Made by a program: the position numbers and the translations under genes. A DNA stretch of 64,000 bases from JAPPLB01 sp965208945 (GTDB lineage: Bacteria > Acidobacteriota > Terriglobia > Bryobacterales > UBA6623): the NCBI GenBank assembly GCA_965208945.1, contig OZ242366.1, forward strand, positions 3,720,001 through 3,784,000. The letters are read 5' to 3'. This document shows, one piece after another, positions 35,305 to 44,692 of the stretch; position 1 is the first letter of the stretch, and every line of letters starts with the position of its first letter. The notes under the pieces are model-generated. The model was not told the DNA's origin, searched no databases, and saw nothing but the letters and a program-made list of their open reading frames with translations.

Positions 35305-35632
35305 GAACAGTTACCCTGCAAGCATCTTTCAGTGACGATTTTATCACCGTAACGCTATTTGTTCCCTGAGAAGGGGGTTCAAGGCGTGACAATCGGGGAG
35401 CGGGTGCAACGTTGCAGAAAGGATCGTTTGTGCAAGGCTCAATTCTTGAGTCGGCAGTGCTCGGTTTGTTGCTGGATCGCTTCCATCTGCTAAGGACGGA
35501 GTAACCGTTTGCACTTTTACCCTGTTACCCTGTGCAAAGCAACGGACCGAAGGGTGTGCGGGATGGCGCGGCCATGTTCATTGATAGGCATCAACGCTGG
35601 GGCCAGGCACACCCCTACGGGCCTCTGAGGGC
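35305..35632. other. Intergenic region upstream of the recombinase operon
   Basis: About 330 bp without a supported gene. It contains two nearby CCCTGTTACCCTG-like repeats (about 35519-35533) and a related gttaccctgc at 35310, which could be recombinase or resolvase subsites. No clear promoter or att duplication could be established. Confidence 0.4.
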
Positions 35633-37342
35633 CTAGTCAGGTTTTGTGATGATGGCACTCCTTACCGTGACGGCCGCATTGACGGTAAGGCTCGCGTCGT
35701 GATCCGTGAACTCCAGCGACTTCCATACGGGACCCGCCCGCACCTTGACGCCCCGAGCCAGGCGCCATAGGGCCGGGGCCTCGTCAGCGCTGAACGCGGT
35801 GCTTTTCAATGCCGCATAGTGACCCGTACCGTCATTCAGCCATGCAACGACATTGCTCCCTTCCGGATGGTAGAACTGGGGCACGATATCCACTGCGCCG
35901 TCGTGATTGAAGTCGAAAAAGCGGTGTTCCACATGCCATGCCTCGGTGAGTGACCAGGCGGAGTCTCCGAGACGACGCTGTGTTTCATCGCTGAATCGGC
36001 GATTGCCGGAATTGATCAGCATCTGAACGCCGCGCTTGGGCGCGTGGCCCACGGTTCCGTCGTCATACCCCCCCAACAGAACATCCAAAAACCCGTCGTC
36101 ATTGAAGTCATAGGTCGCCGTCGAGATCACCTGACCATCGCCGAAGGCCACAAAGAAACCCGGAGTCGGCAACGCGGTGGCGCGGTCGTCGCGAAATTCG
36201 CCGCCCGCCTCGCCCCAGTAGATGAACGATTCGTCCGCCATCCCGCCTTTCGCGCCGATGATCAGATCCTGGTGGCCATCCGCGTCGAGGTCGGCGATCC
36301 CCGCCGCATAGGGCGCGCGATCGCGGTCTGTTTCCAGGGCATCGGGCAGACGGGATGTGTTCGGGGTAAAGTTGGCCGCACCGTCGTTCAGGAGGAAGTA
36401 AGGCCCCGGGATGAACTCCCCTCCGTTGTTGGCGACCAGAATATCGATATCCCCATCCCCGTCCACGTCGCCGACGGCGGCGTTGTGGCTGAACCCGGTC
36501 GAATCGTCCGGCAGACGGTCGCTCGCATCGGTGTACCCTTCGCTGGTCCAGAGCAGCAACTGGTTGCTCCAACCGGGGAAGGGAGGCGCGTCATGGCCGT
36601 GATCCGCGATGAACAGATCCTTCATTCCGTCGCCGTTGAAATCCGCCAGCAGCGCTTCTCTGGGATGTACGCCGCTCGGCCGGTCTCCGTTCGCAACGGA
36701 AAAGGTGAAATCACCGTTGTTCAACAGGATCGCTCCCCGCTGAGCAACGGTGGCCGTTTCGGATCGGACGGTTGAATCGGGCGGGTCCCAGCGGCCCGAG
36801 AGCAGCACGTCATCATCCGAATCGCCGTCGAAGTCCGCGGCAAACTGCAGGCCGTCGGCATTGTCGTAGTCGAATTCCCCGCGCCACACTCCCCACTCGA
36901 CCAACAATGTGCCGGGGTCCGCCAATTCCGGCTGGTGATAAAACTCGGCCGTCAAAAAAAGCTTGCCGTCACTGTGCGTCTCCGCTTCCGTGATCTCCAC
37001 AAGACAAGGCTCTTTCTTGCCTCGGCAAAGGTCGCCGTGGGATGCGCCCCACCCGGCAAAGGCATAGCCCTTTCGGGGAACAGCCGTAAATACTTCGCTG
37101 AAGGGCGCCCCGGCAGGGACCTTCACGACGCAAGTCGATTCTTCCGGACAGTCGTGTTCTCCCGACTTCGAAACGATCGATCCACCGTGACCCGTCGTTT
37201 GGACGATCTCGCAACCCTGAAAGAGCGGTACCCAAGCCAAGATTACGAAAACGGTACGAAGTCGGCTCGAAAGGCTCGAGTTGCCGCGCTGAACGGGAAA
37301 AGGCGTCGCGATGAGTTCGCACCGAGCTTGGGAGAATTCCAT
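35633..37342 (-). CDS. Lipoprotein with six FG-GAP/VCBS-like repeats
   Basis: A 569-residue surface protein. The hydrophobic segment VFVILAWVPLFQGC ends in a lipobox (LFQGC), giving a predicted lipid anchor; about 27 residues precede the signal core, so the true start may be later. An InlB-B-like segment (KGYAFAGWG) follows. Six calcium-binding beta-propeller-type units are visible (DFDGDSDDD, DFNGDGMKD, DVDGDGDID, DLDADGHQD, DFNDDGFLD, DFNHDGAVD). Such propellers bind ligands or partners outside the cell. It is divergent from a short secreted gene. Confidence 0.82.
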   Translation of the reverse strand: MEFSQARCELIATPFPVQRGNSSLSSRLRTVFVILAWVPLFQGCEIVQTTGHGGSIVSKSGEHDCPEESTCVVKVPAGAPFSEVFTAVPRKGYAFAGWGASHGDLCRGKKEPCLVEITEAETHSDGKLFLTAEFYHQPELADPGTLLVEWGVWRGEFDYDNADGLQFAADFDGDSDDDVLLSGRWDPPDSTVRSETATVAQRGAILLNNGDFTFSVANGDRPSGVHPREALLADFNGDGMKDLFIADHGHDAPPFPGWSNQLLLWTSEGYTDASDRLPDDSTGFSHNAAVGDVDGDGDIDILVANNGGEFIPGPYFLLNDGAANFTPNTSRLPDALETDRDRAPYAAGIADLDADGHQDLIIGAKGGMADESFIYWGEAGGEFRDDRATALPTPGFFVAFGDGQVISTATYDFNDDGFLDVLLGGYDDGTVGHAPKRGVQMLINSGNRRFSDETQRRLGDSAWSLTEAWHVEHRFFDFNHDGAVDIVPQFYHPEGSNVVAWLNDGTGHYAALKSTAFSADEAPALWRLARGVKVRAGPVWKSLEFTDHDASLTVNAAVTVRSAIITKPD

Positions 37343-37429
37343 CTACAGATGATATGCGACCATGCTCTTTATTTTTTACAGACCCTGGCCAAGCCGCTAC
37401 TGTGCGCTGAGCGCACTGGAGGACTGGTC

Positions 37430-37711
37430 ATGAACTCCGCAGCGATGAGAATCAGCACCCTTACCGCCCTGTTTGTGGCCGTCTCAGCAAGTGAGGGCCG
37501 ATGCGAGATCCCCGGCTATCCGAGCCCACCCGGCGGTGTGGAGAACCTGGAGTTTTCGTGGTGCCCGGCGAACGTCGAATTCCAGATGCGGGCGTTCGCG
37601 CTGCAGGCGGCTCCGGGGCGAGGCAGACGTGGCCGAGGTAGCTGTTGCGATCGAGCAGCCGTTCGCGGCGCCCGCCGAAGCGGGTCCGGCGAGCGGCGGA
37701 GGCGGTTGTAG
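37430..37711 (+). CDS. Short secreted protein with CxIPGYP-WCP domain, probably frameshifted
   Basis: A 93-residue product from the ATG at 37430 (GGAGG ribosome site). A signal peptide (ISTLTALFVAVSASEGRC) is followed by CEIPGYP, LEFSWCPANV and MRAFALQAA. The same domain ends the ankyrin protein at 54566-55633 (CQIPGYP, LSFTWCPTGV, LRASALQ). After LQAA this frame becomes Arg/Gly-rich, while a neighbouring frame (from about 37614) reads ADVAEVAVAIEQ, so a frameshift near 37610 is likely. It may be a broken gene. Confidence 0.5.
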   Translation: MNSAAMRISTLTALFVAVSASEGRCEIPGYPSPPGGVENLEFSWCPANVEFQMRAFALQAAPGRGRRGRGSCCDRAAVRGARRSGSGERRRRL

Positions 37712-37857
37712 CAGGGCTCTCACAACACGCAGCGGGTGATTCGCAGGAACAGCACAGAGAGAGTCGCCAGAGGGGTTCATGGAGGAGGGAAGCAACCCTC
37801 GCACGCTGCTATTCGCGAAGCACTTCTTCGATCATAAAAAATTATGATTAGAGAATA

Positions 37858-39396
37858 ATGAAGAACTCTGGAAGAGCGGTCACGCTGTTTTTCTTGGCCC
37901 TGAGCTGCATGGCGCAGACCCTGCCGCGGCCCACAGGTCTCTACTTCGAGCCGATCCCGGACGGGGATTCAGGAATGCCGCAGGGCGACGATGACAAGAT
38001 CATTCCCCAGATCGCCAACCATGGCACGCCGCAGGACGGGGGATTCTTCATGATCTTCCAGGCCATCAACGTCTCGGCGGCCACTGCGACGTTCCAAGTG
38101 GAATTCTTCGACCACAACGGGGAAGCCATGAACATGCCGCTGGCGACAAGTTCCGATGACCTGACCGGCACGCCTGCCCATGGATTTCAGGGGACGCTCG
38201 CCCCGGAAGGCTACGGAGCGCAAGCGACGGTCCCGAACGGCTCTCCCACCGCCATCGGTTATGCCGTGGTGAAGATGGATCCCGCCGAATCGGTGGCTCT
38301 CACCGCGACGTTCGTGCAATTCGTGCCGGGCCGGCCGCCGTTCATGGCCGGCGTGCCGCTGTCGAGCGTTCTTCACAAGACGGCATTCATGCCGTATCTG
38401 GCAGAGGGTGGGTTCACTCCCGCCCTGGCTTTGGTGTCACTGCGTTCTCAGGATGTGACGTTCATCGCCCACAGCGGCTGGGGCGGAGAGGAGCTGTGCA
38501 GGGCCACCATGAACTTTGGAGCCGGGCATCACCGAGCGTTCCTGTTGAGGGATGTCCTTCCCTGTACGTCGATGTCGGAGGGGACGCTCGAGATTCGTGG
38601 AGATCCTCAGTTGCCGGCCTCGATAGCGGGGATCGGCTTTGAAGGGCACGAGGGAGGCGCGCTGGTGAATCAGCCCATCTTGATGAGCCAAGAGGGAGTT
38701 ACGGGCGAGAGGTTCGCTCCGCCGAACGAAGCCAGGTTCAACGGTATCGTCAGCGGCAAGAGAGTCGTAGCGGTCGGCCAACCGTTCTATACGGATTTCG
38801 ACGGCCCCGGCCGTTTCAGGGAAAACGAATGCGGGGATACCTATCCGGGAAGCCATACCTATGAGAACACGGGTTTGACTACAGGAACGCTCACGGCTGA
38901 CTACGACGACGGCGATCGATGTGCTTTCAGCCTTACGTTTGATTCGACGACCACGGGCTCGTCCGCCTACACGTGCAACGACGGATCGAGCGGCGAATAC
39001 GACTGGCGGCTCGTGGGGCTGCCGTCAGGAGACGGGGATGCCTATACGCCGTTGGAAGGTGGGATGGTCAGCGACCTGTTTCTCAACTACATCTCCGGCG
39101 CCATCGTACAGGCGAAATGCATCAACTGCCATGTCGAAGGTGGCAGGTCCGAACGCACGCGGCTGGTTTTCCAGCCGACGTCAACGCCCGATCACGGAGC
39201 GCGCAACCTGGCGACGATCGAGCATTTTCTGGCCACGGTTGAGGACGGCGCCCATCGGCTCCTGAGCAAGATCCAGGGCATGAGACACGGCGGCGGCGTC
39301 CAGGTGCCCGCCGGTTCCGCCGACTTCGACAACATGGTTCGCCTCCTGAGTCTTCTGGGTCATGGCGGGGAGAAACGCTGCTCCGGGCCGCGTTGA
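37858..39396 (+). CDS. Secreted protein with C-terminal CxxCH (cytochrome-like) module
   Basis: A 512-residue exported protein (signal peptide ending MAQ). The first 300 residues are beta-rich with VEFFDHNGE and NVSAATATF-like repeats, as in surface immunoglobulin-like folds. The last 110 carry C421-INC-H425 followed by LVFQPTSTPDHGARNLA, KIQGMRHGGGVQVPAGSADF and LLSLLG. This module recurs at the N-terminus of the next gene. CxxCH suggests covalent haem, as in planctomycete-type cytochrome domains, but no distal Met was identified. The start lacks a clear ribosome site. Confidence 0.65.
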   Translation: MKNSGRAVTLFFLALSCMAQTLPRPTGLYFEPIPDGDSGMPQGDDDKIIPQIANHGTPQDGGFFMIFQAINVSAATATFQVEFFDHNGEAMNMPLATSSDDLTGTPAHGFQGTLAPEGYGAQATVPNGSPTAIGYAVVKMDPAESVALTATFVQFVPGRPPFMAGVPLSSVLHKTAFMPYLAEGGFTPALALVSLRSQDVTFIAHSGWGGEELCRATMNFGAGHHRAFLLRDVLPCTSMSEGTLEIRGDPQLPASIAGIGFEGHEGGALVNQPILMSQEGVTGERFAPPNEARFNGIVSGKRVVAVGQPFYTDFDGPGRFRENECGDTYPGSHTYENTGLTTGTLTADYDDGDRCAFSLTFDSTTTGSSAYTCNDGSSGEYDWRLVGLPSGDGDAYTPLEGGMVSDLFLNYISGAIVQAKCINCHVEGGRSERTRLVFQPTSTPDHGARNLATIEHFLATVEDGAHRLLSKIQGMRHGGGVQVPAGSADFDNMVRLLSLLGHGGEKRCSGPR

Positions 39397-39579
39397 AGAA
39401 TCCCCACAGGGGCGGACTTCTGGCCGGCAAGGCAGCCGCCGGGATATCGACTTACAACAGGACAAAAAGTCCAGCTTGCCTGACGACACGAGCATTCGTC
39501 ACTTCACTGTGATACGGCCTCGACGCTGGTCGGCTCGGAGAAGGAGTCGGGCAAAAGAGTCAGCAGCATCAGTGATAGA

Positions 39580-39700
39580 GGATGTTGCCAAAAATACACG
39601 AAAATAACACATTTACTCCACAAAAGATCACCTGGAGTACATAACACGTCGTCTACAATTAGCTGCATTGGCTACTCTTATACCGATTTATCGATAAGAG
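39580..39700 (+). promoter_or_regulatory. AT-rich leader related to the ankyrin-cassette leaders
   Basis: The sequence contains aaaataacaca, gagtacataacacg, cgtctacaattag and cattggct in the same order as the leaders at 49945-50025 and 52870-52945. It then has a hairpin ACTCTTAT/ATAAGAGT (12-base loop) where those have TCGTATTG/CAATACGA. It lies about 45 bp before the start of the large cytochrome-like gene. Regulatory role is inferred. Confidence 0.45.
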
Positions 39701-39743
39701 TTGGTGGAATCGTTCTCTCTCCGTAAAGCGTGTAGGTGTCCGA

Positions 39744-42700
39744 ATGCCTTCCGTAAGATCCGAGGCGTGGGCGTTGCTGATCGCGGCGGCAATCGGCATG
39801 GGGCCTGTTTTCCAACCGGCCGGGGCGATGGCCCAGCCCACCGCTGGGAGCGACCGAACTCCAGCTTCCCGCTGGGCCTACGAACTCCAGCGAGACCGGG
39901 CGCATCAACGCATGGAAAACACCATGTACGCTTCCACTCCGTCTCACGTGGACGAGGCCTCGATGTGTCCCGCCCTGGCCGCTGGAGAGCCTAGTCTGTC
40001 GGTTGCGCTGGACGGGCGCGGCGCCTTCTGGAAGTCCGACAACAGGAGGGATTCCGCCAAGACGGATGAAACGGAGACGGAATCGGCACTGGACTTTTTA
40101 TTGAACCACATCTCCGGTCCCATCGTGCAGGCGAAGTGCGTCAACTGTCATGTCGAAGAGGGATTGTCCGGACACACCCGGCTGATTTTCCAGCCGTCTT
40201 CCAACCCCGACCATGCAGCCCTCAACCTGGCGATGTTCCAGGATTTCCTGGCCGAGGTCGAGGACGGCGCAAATCGGATCCTGAACAAGATCCAGGGCGT
40301 AGCCCACGGCGGCGGCATCCAGGTGCCGGCCGGCTCGGACGACTTCGCCAACATGGAGAACTTCCTCGGTCTTCTGGGGTATGGCGAGGATTCCGGTCCC
40401 GACCTGTCGCCGGAGACCTTGTTCGACACGGTCACCATGGCGTCGCCGGGGAAGACGTTGTGGCGGGCCGCGCTGATCTTCGGCGGGAGCATCCCGACCC
40501 GGGAGGAACGCGAGGTGGTCGACAACGGAGCCGAGGAGGACCTGCGGGCGGCGATCCGGGGGCTGATGACAGGACCGGGATTCCACCAGTTCTTGATTCG
40601 GGCGAGCAACGATCGTTTGTTGACGGAGCGCTTCTACGACATTCGGGTGATCGACAAGGCGAACCACCTATTCCCGGACTTCGTCAATCTGTGTTGGGCG
40701 AAGGCGATGACAGCGTTCGACAGCGGCCACGGCGATCTCGAGGATACGGAATTCGAACAGTGGTACAGCGATGTCCAATTCGGATTCAGAAGTGCGCCCC
40801 TGGAGTTGATCGCACACGTGGCTGAGAGTGATCTTCCCTACTCGGAAATTCTGACCGCCGACTACATCATGGCGAATCCGATGGCGGCGGAAGCCTACGG
40901 TGCAACAACGGAATTCGACGACAGTGAAGACCCGCTGGAATTCAAACCTTCGGAAATCGTCAGCTACTATCGGACCGACGATTCCAAAGTCGTCTCCGAG
41001 TTCCACGATTTGGAGCGGATTCGGCAGGTTCTCGATCCCGGCAACCTGTGGACGGACTATCCTCATGCAGGGATTCTCAACACGAGCGTGTTCCTGAGGC
41101 GGTATCCCACGACCCCCACCAATCGTAACCGCGCCCGATCGCGCTGGACGTATTATCACTTCCTGGGTCTCGATATCGAGAAGTCGGCGTCTCGGACGAC
41201 GGATCCGGATGCGCTCGCCGACACGGATAACCCCACGATGAACAACCCGGCCTGCACAGTCTGTCACAGTGTTCTGGATCCGGTTGCGGGCGCCTTCCAG
41301 AACTACGGAGAAACCGGATTCTACCGAGACGCTTGGGGAGGACTGGATTCGCTGGCCCAATTCTACAAGCAGCCGCCAGACGGCTCCTACACGCCCTATC
41401 AGCACGGTGACAGCTGGTACCGCGACATGCGTGAGCCGGGCTTCGATGGATCGATCGCGGCCGATGCGGACAACAGTGTGCAGTGGTTGGCCGAGCAGAT
41501 TGTCGCTGATGATCGTTTTGCCGAAGGCACGGTCAAGTTCTGGTGGCCGGCGATCATGGGCGTCGAGGTTGCGGAACCTCCCGAGGACAAGAACGACAGC
41601 GATTTCGAAGCGCTGCTTCTTGCCTCCAGTGCCCAGACCGCAGAAGTGGAGCGGCTTGCCGAGGCGTTCCGCAAGGGCATCGCCGGTGGGGAGCCCTACA
41701 ACTTGAAAGACCTTCTCGTGGAGATCACGCTTTCACCCTGGTTTCGCGCGGAGTCGATCTCCGCTGACGATCCGGTGCGGACGGCGGCGCTGCGGAGCGC
41801 TGGCGTCGAGAGGCTGCTTACGCCGGAAGAGCTGGCTTGGAAGACGCAAGCGATTACCGGGTACAGTTGGGGAAGGAGAATCGATGTACAGATCCACAGA
41901 TCCCACAATGACCTGACCTCCAAGAAAATGTATCGTCTGCTCTACGGAGGAATCGACTCGGACGGCATCACCGAACGCACAGATGACATGACAGCGATCA
42001 TGGCAGCGGTCGCCCAAAGCCATGCCGTCGAATCCAGTTGTCCCATCGTGCAACGGGAGTTCTTGTTTTGGCCGGACGAGGAGCGGCGTCTTTTCGGCGG
42101 GATCGACAAGAATGTGTCACCCGTTTTCGAGACATCCGGAAGCGCGGTGATCGAGGCCGAGACCTGGAGCAGACGAGAGACGAACTCGTGGGATGTGACC
42201 CTGCTCGCCGGTCCCAAGAACGTGCGCCTGGGATTCGCGAACGACTTCTACAATCGCGAAACCCACGACAATCGAGACTTGATTCTGGATGAAGTGATTG
42301 TCCGGGATGAGGATGGTGCGATCGTCGAGCGCGTCGAACTCGAAACGCTTGACCCGGATCCACAAGGGTGCAATAAACCCCACTGGAACGACTCGTTGAG
42401 GAGGCGCGACGGGTATGGTCTCTACTGCGGATTGGGCGAATCAGACTGGTTGGATGTTCCCGTCTCGATTCCCGCCGATGGAGACTACCGAATCGAAGTC
42501 GTCGCATATCAACTGGCGGCTGGTGATGAGGACGCCATTCTGAAGATCGTGATCGAATCCGATATCGAGACCTCGCGGGGCGCAATGGCAATTCGCAATA
42601 AGCTGGTCGAATTGCACGAACAACTCCTCGGCGTGACCGTGGCGGTCGATTCGCCGGAAGTGGAAGCGGCGTTCGGGCTGTTCGTGGAAGTGTGGGAGCG

Positions 42701-42971
42701 ACAGCGTCTCGTTCTTGCCGATCCGTGGGAACAAAATATCAAATGTCAAATCAGGGACGATCTCTATTTTGAAGGAATCGCAGACCATATCCTGCAGTTC
42801 TACACGGACGATCATGGGTACTCCTACTATGAATTCGATTGGGATCGCGTGGACGAGATACTGGACGAAGTCGGCTGGTGGGGCCGGGAAGGTCGTTATC
42901 ACCCTGTGATCCGGTCGTGGGCCGCGGTGCTGGCCTATTTCATGACGGATTACCGGTATCTGTTTCTTTAA
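39744..42971 (+). CDS. Large exported multihaem-type protein (DUF1588/DUF1592-like) with carbohydrate-binding-like domain
   Basis: A 1075-residue protein. A signal peptide (ALLIAAAIGMGPVFQPAGAMA) precedes a CxxCH module (C132-VNC-H136) copied from the preceding gene product. The middle, including C504-TVC-H508 in CTVCHSVLDPVAGAFQNYGETG, resembles the DUF1592/DUF1588 proteins that pair with DUF1501/DUF1552 partners in Planctomycetes and Acidobacteriota. At about 800-940 a beta domain (LGFANDFYN, DNRDLILDEVIVRD) resembles calcium-dependent xylan-binding modules. The gene ends 9 bp before the DUF1501 gene, so they form an operon. Substrate is unknown. Confidence 0.7.
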   Translation: MPSVRSEAWALLIAAAIGMGPVFQPAGAMAQPTAGSDRTPASRWAYELQRDRAHQRMENTMYASTPSHVDEASMCPALAAGEPSLSVALDGRGAFWKSDNRRDSAKTDETETESALDFLLNHISGPIVQAKCVNCHVEEGLSGHTRLIFQPSSNPDHAALNLAMFQDFLAEVEDGANRILNKIQGVAHGGGIQVPAGSDDFANMENFLGLLGYGEDSGPDLSPETLFDTVTMASPGKTLWRAALIFGGSIPTREEREVVDNGAEEDLRAAIRGLMTGPGFHQFLIRASNDRLLTERFYDIRVIDKANHLFPDFVNLCWAKAMTAFDSGHGDLEDTEFEQWYSDVQFGFRSAPLELIAHVAESDLPYSEILTADYIMANPMAAEAYGATTEFDDSEDPLEFKPSEIVSYYRTDDSKVVSEFHDLERIRQVLDPGNLWTDYPHAGILNTSVFLRRYPTTPTNRNRARSRWTYYHFLGLDIEKSASRTTDPDALADTDNPTMNNPACTVCHSVLDPVAGAFQNYGETGFYRDAWGGLDSLAQFYKQPPDGSYTPYQHGDSWYRDMREPGFDGSIAADADNSVQWLAEQIVADDRFAEGTVKFWWPAIMGVEVAEPPEDKNDSDFEALLLASSAQTAEVERLAEAFRKGIAGGEPYNLKDLLVEITLSPWFRAESISADDPVRTAALRSAGVERLLTPEELAWKTQAITGYSWGRRIDVQIHRSHNDLTSKKMYRLLYGGIDSDGITERTDDMTAIMAAVAQSHAVESSCPIVQREFLFWPDEERRLFGGIDKNVSPVFETSGSAVIEAETWSRRETNSWDVTLLAGPKNVRLGFANDFYNRETHDNRDLILDEVIVRDEDGAIVERVELETLDPDPQGCNKPHWNDSLRRRDGYGLYCGLGESDWLDVPVSIPADGDYRIEVVAYQLAAGDEDAILKIVIESDIETSRGAMAIRNKLVELHEQLLGVTVAVDSPEVEAAFGLFVEVWERQRLVLADPWEQNIKCQIRDDLYFEGIADHILQFYTDDHGYSYYEFDWDRVDEILDEVGWWGREGRYHPVIRSWAAVLAYFMTDYRYLFL

Positions 42972-42980
42972 GGGGATGCA

Positions 42981-44270
42981 ATGAAGCGGCGGACTTTTGT
43001 CAAGAGCCTGTTGGTCCCCGCCGTCGGCGCGGTAACGGGATTCCGGTTGCCGTTCGCGAACGCTGCCAGCTACGACGGCAAGTTGTTCGTATTTGTCCAG
43101 GCGGACGGGGGTTGGGATCCGACGAGCTTTTGCGATCCGAAAACGAACACGCCTGGCGAGAAGGTCATCAACCATTGGGCCGAGAACGCAGACATTCGGC
43201 AAGCGGGCAATCTCTTGTACGCGGATTTTGCCAACAACGCGGCATTTTTCGAGAAATACCACGACCGGATGCTGGTCATCAACGGCGTGGACGCACAGAC
43301 GAATTCCCACTCGGCAGGAATCGTCCACAACTGGAGTGGCCGGGTCTCGGAAGGATATCCCAGCATGACCGCGTTGCTCGCCACCCATTATGCCCCAGGG
43401 CTTTCGCTCGCCTATCTCAGTTTCGGGGGTTTCTCCAATACGGCCAGGCTCACCACGTACACTCGTCTCAGCAGTGCGGATCTGATCCGCAATATAGCGA
43501 CCCCACAAGTCGAAGAGGGGAACCATCTGGAGCCGTATTTCAGCCAAGCCGACTGGGAAACATTGAAGACCTTCCGGGCGGCCGGCATCGAGCGGCTGGC
43601 CGCGGCGCCCCATCTGTTGCCGAGAGCCGCCCACAATCGCAGGCTGTATGCCGAGGCGCTCACGCCGGAAGCAACCGAGGGTCTGGAAGCGTATGCCGCC
43701 ATCATTCCCCCAGAAGATGAATTGGAGCAAGAAGAGCAGTACGGAGAATTGGACAGCGAATTGCGGCGTCAAGCGCAGCTCACGATCCTGGCTTTCAAAG
43801 CGAGAGTCGCCGTCAGCGCGGATCTCTGGCTGGGTGGTTTCGACACGCACGCCAATAACGATCCTCAGCAGAACTGGCTGTTGGGGAACTTGACGGATTC
43901 CGTCGACTATCTGTGGGACCTGGCGGAAATCCACGGGGTGGCCGACCGCCTGGTCGTCGTGATGGGATCGGATTTCGGCCGCACCAATCACTACAACGCG
44001 GATGCGGGCAAGGATCACTGGCCGATCGGCAGCTTCATCGTGATGGAAAAGAACCAACCCTGGACCAACCGTGTCGTCGGCGAAACCGACGCCCTGCACT
44101 TTGCTTACAAGATTCACCCGACCACGCTCGAGCGCGACGACGCCAGCGGAACGATCCTCTACCCGAAACACATTCACAAGGCGCTGCGCCAGTACCTGGG
44201 AATCGAGGACTCACCGGGCGCCCAGCGGTTCCCGTTCCACAACACCGAGGACTTCTCGTTTTTCGGTTGA
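42981..44270 (+). CDS. Tat-exported DUF1501 family protein
   Basis: A 429-residue protein with a twin-arginine signal (KRRTFVKSLLVPAVGAVTGFRLPFANA). Family segments are FVFVQADGGWDPTSF, INGVDAQTNSHSAGI, LWLGGFDTHANND, VVVMGSDFGRTNHYNADAGKDHWP and HIHKALRQYLGI. DUF1501 adopts an alkaline-phosphatase/sulfatase-like fold with acidic and His metal ligands, visible as D-x-H and GxDHWP-type motifs. It is translationally close to the upstream cytochrome-like gene. Export by Tat suggests a folded, metal-containing periplasmic enzyme; the reaction is unknown. Confidence 0.82.
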   Translation: MKRRTFVKSLLVPAVGAVTGFRLPFANAASYDGKLFVFVQADGGWDPTSFCDPKTNTPGEKVINHWAENADIRQAGNLLYADFANNAAFFEKYHDRMLVINGVDAQTNSHSAGIVHNWSGRVSEGYPSMTALLATHYAPGLSLAYLSFGGFSNTARLTTYTRLSSADLIRNIATPQVEEGNHLEPYFSQADWETLKTFRAAGIERLAAAPHLLPRAAHNRRLYAEALTPEATEGLEAYAAIIPPEDELEQEEQYGELDSELRRQAQLTILAFKARVAVSADLWLGGFDTHANNDPQQNWLLGNLTDSVDYLWDLAEIHGVADRLVVVMGSDFGRTNHYNADAGKDHWPIGSFIVMEKNQPWTNRVVGETDALHFAYKIHPTTLERDDASGTILYPKHIHKALRQYLGIEDSPGAQRFPFHNTEDFSFFG

Positions 44271-44344
44271 GCTCCCCCGGCTATCGCATGGAGACTTCGG
44301 CTCAGTCTGCCGGGACTCCGACGGCGGGTCCGACTCCTAGGGGA

Positions 44345-44640
44345 TCACGAACGGCGGCGGCTCGTTCCTGATCACGAACGACCCGAATCATGACCCCGCA
44401 TCCTGTTCACTATTCCCTGGCGTACGACCGGCGGGGCGCAAGTCGAGACGTGTGCGCTCTATGCCGCATCGCTTCAGTGCGCCCTCTCGATCACGGAGGA
44501 ACCGGAACATGTCCGGGAGCTGAAGCAGCGCATCACCACGGCGGGCGGCAGGCCTGACGACCTGCGACGGATGGGCGGCGAATGGCGCTGCCCGTGCCCG
44601 CCGGGATTCTCCTGGCCTGAGTGCGGCAATGACACGCAAG
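44345..44640 (+). pseudogene. Remnant of the Cys-rich domain found in the ankyrin protein at 54566
   Basis: In the frame through 44400-44620 the translation reads FTIPWRTTGGAQVETCALY, then ASLQCALSITEE, LKQRITTAGG and GGEWRCPCPPGF. It parallels the 54566 gene C-terminus (FTWCPTGV, ALQVTVLQCEIATG, ERKTQIAQLC, GPLCRCPEE). Upstream in another frame lies GGGSFLITNDPNHDPASC. A stop at 44391 and the frame change indicate a degraded copy. The match is by eye and weak in places. Confidence 0.4.
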
Positions 44641-44692
44641 GAGTCCAAGAACCGGCCTTCATGTCAACTACGGTCCGCACGCAAGGCGGCTT

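Noticed and set aside
42441..44177. A 578-residue minus-strand frame across the DUF1501 gene
   Set aside because: It is the complement of two genes with clear domains, and it lacks any recognisable motif.
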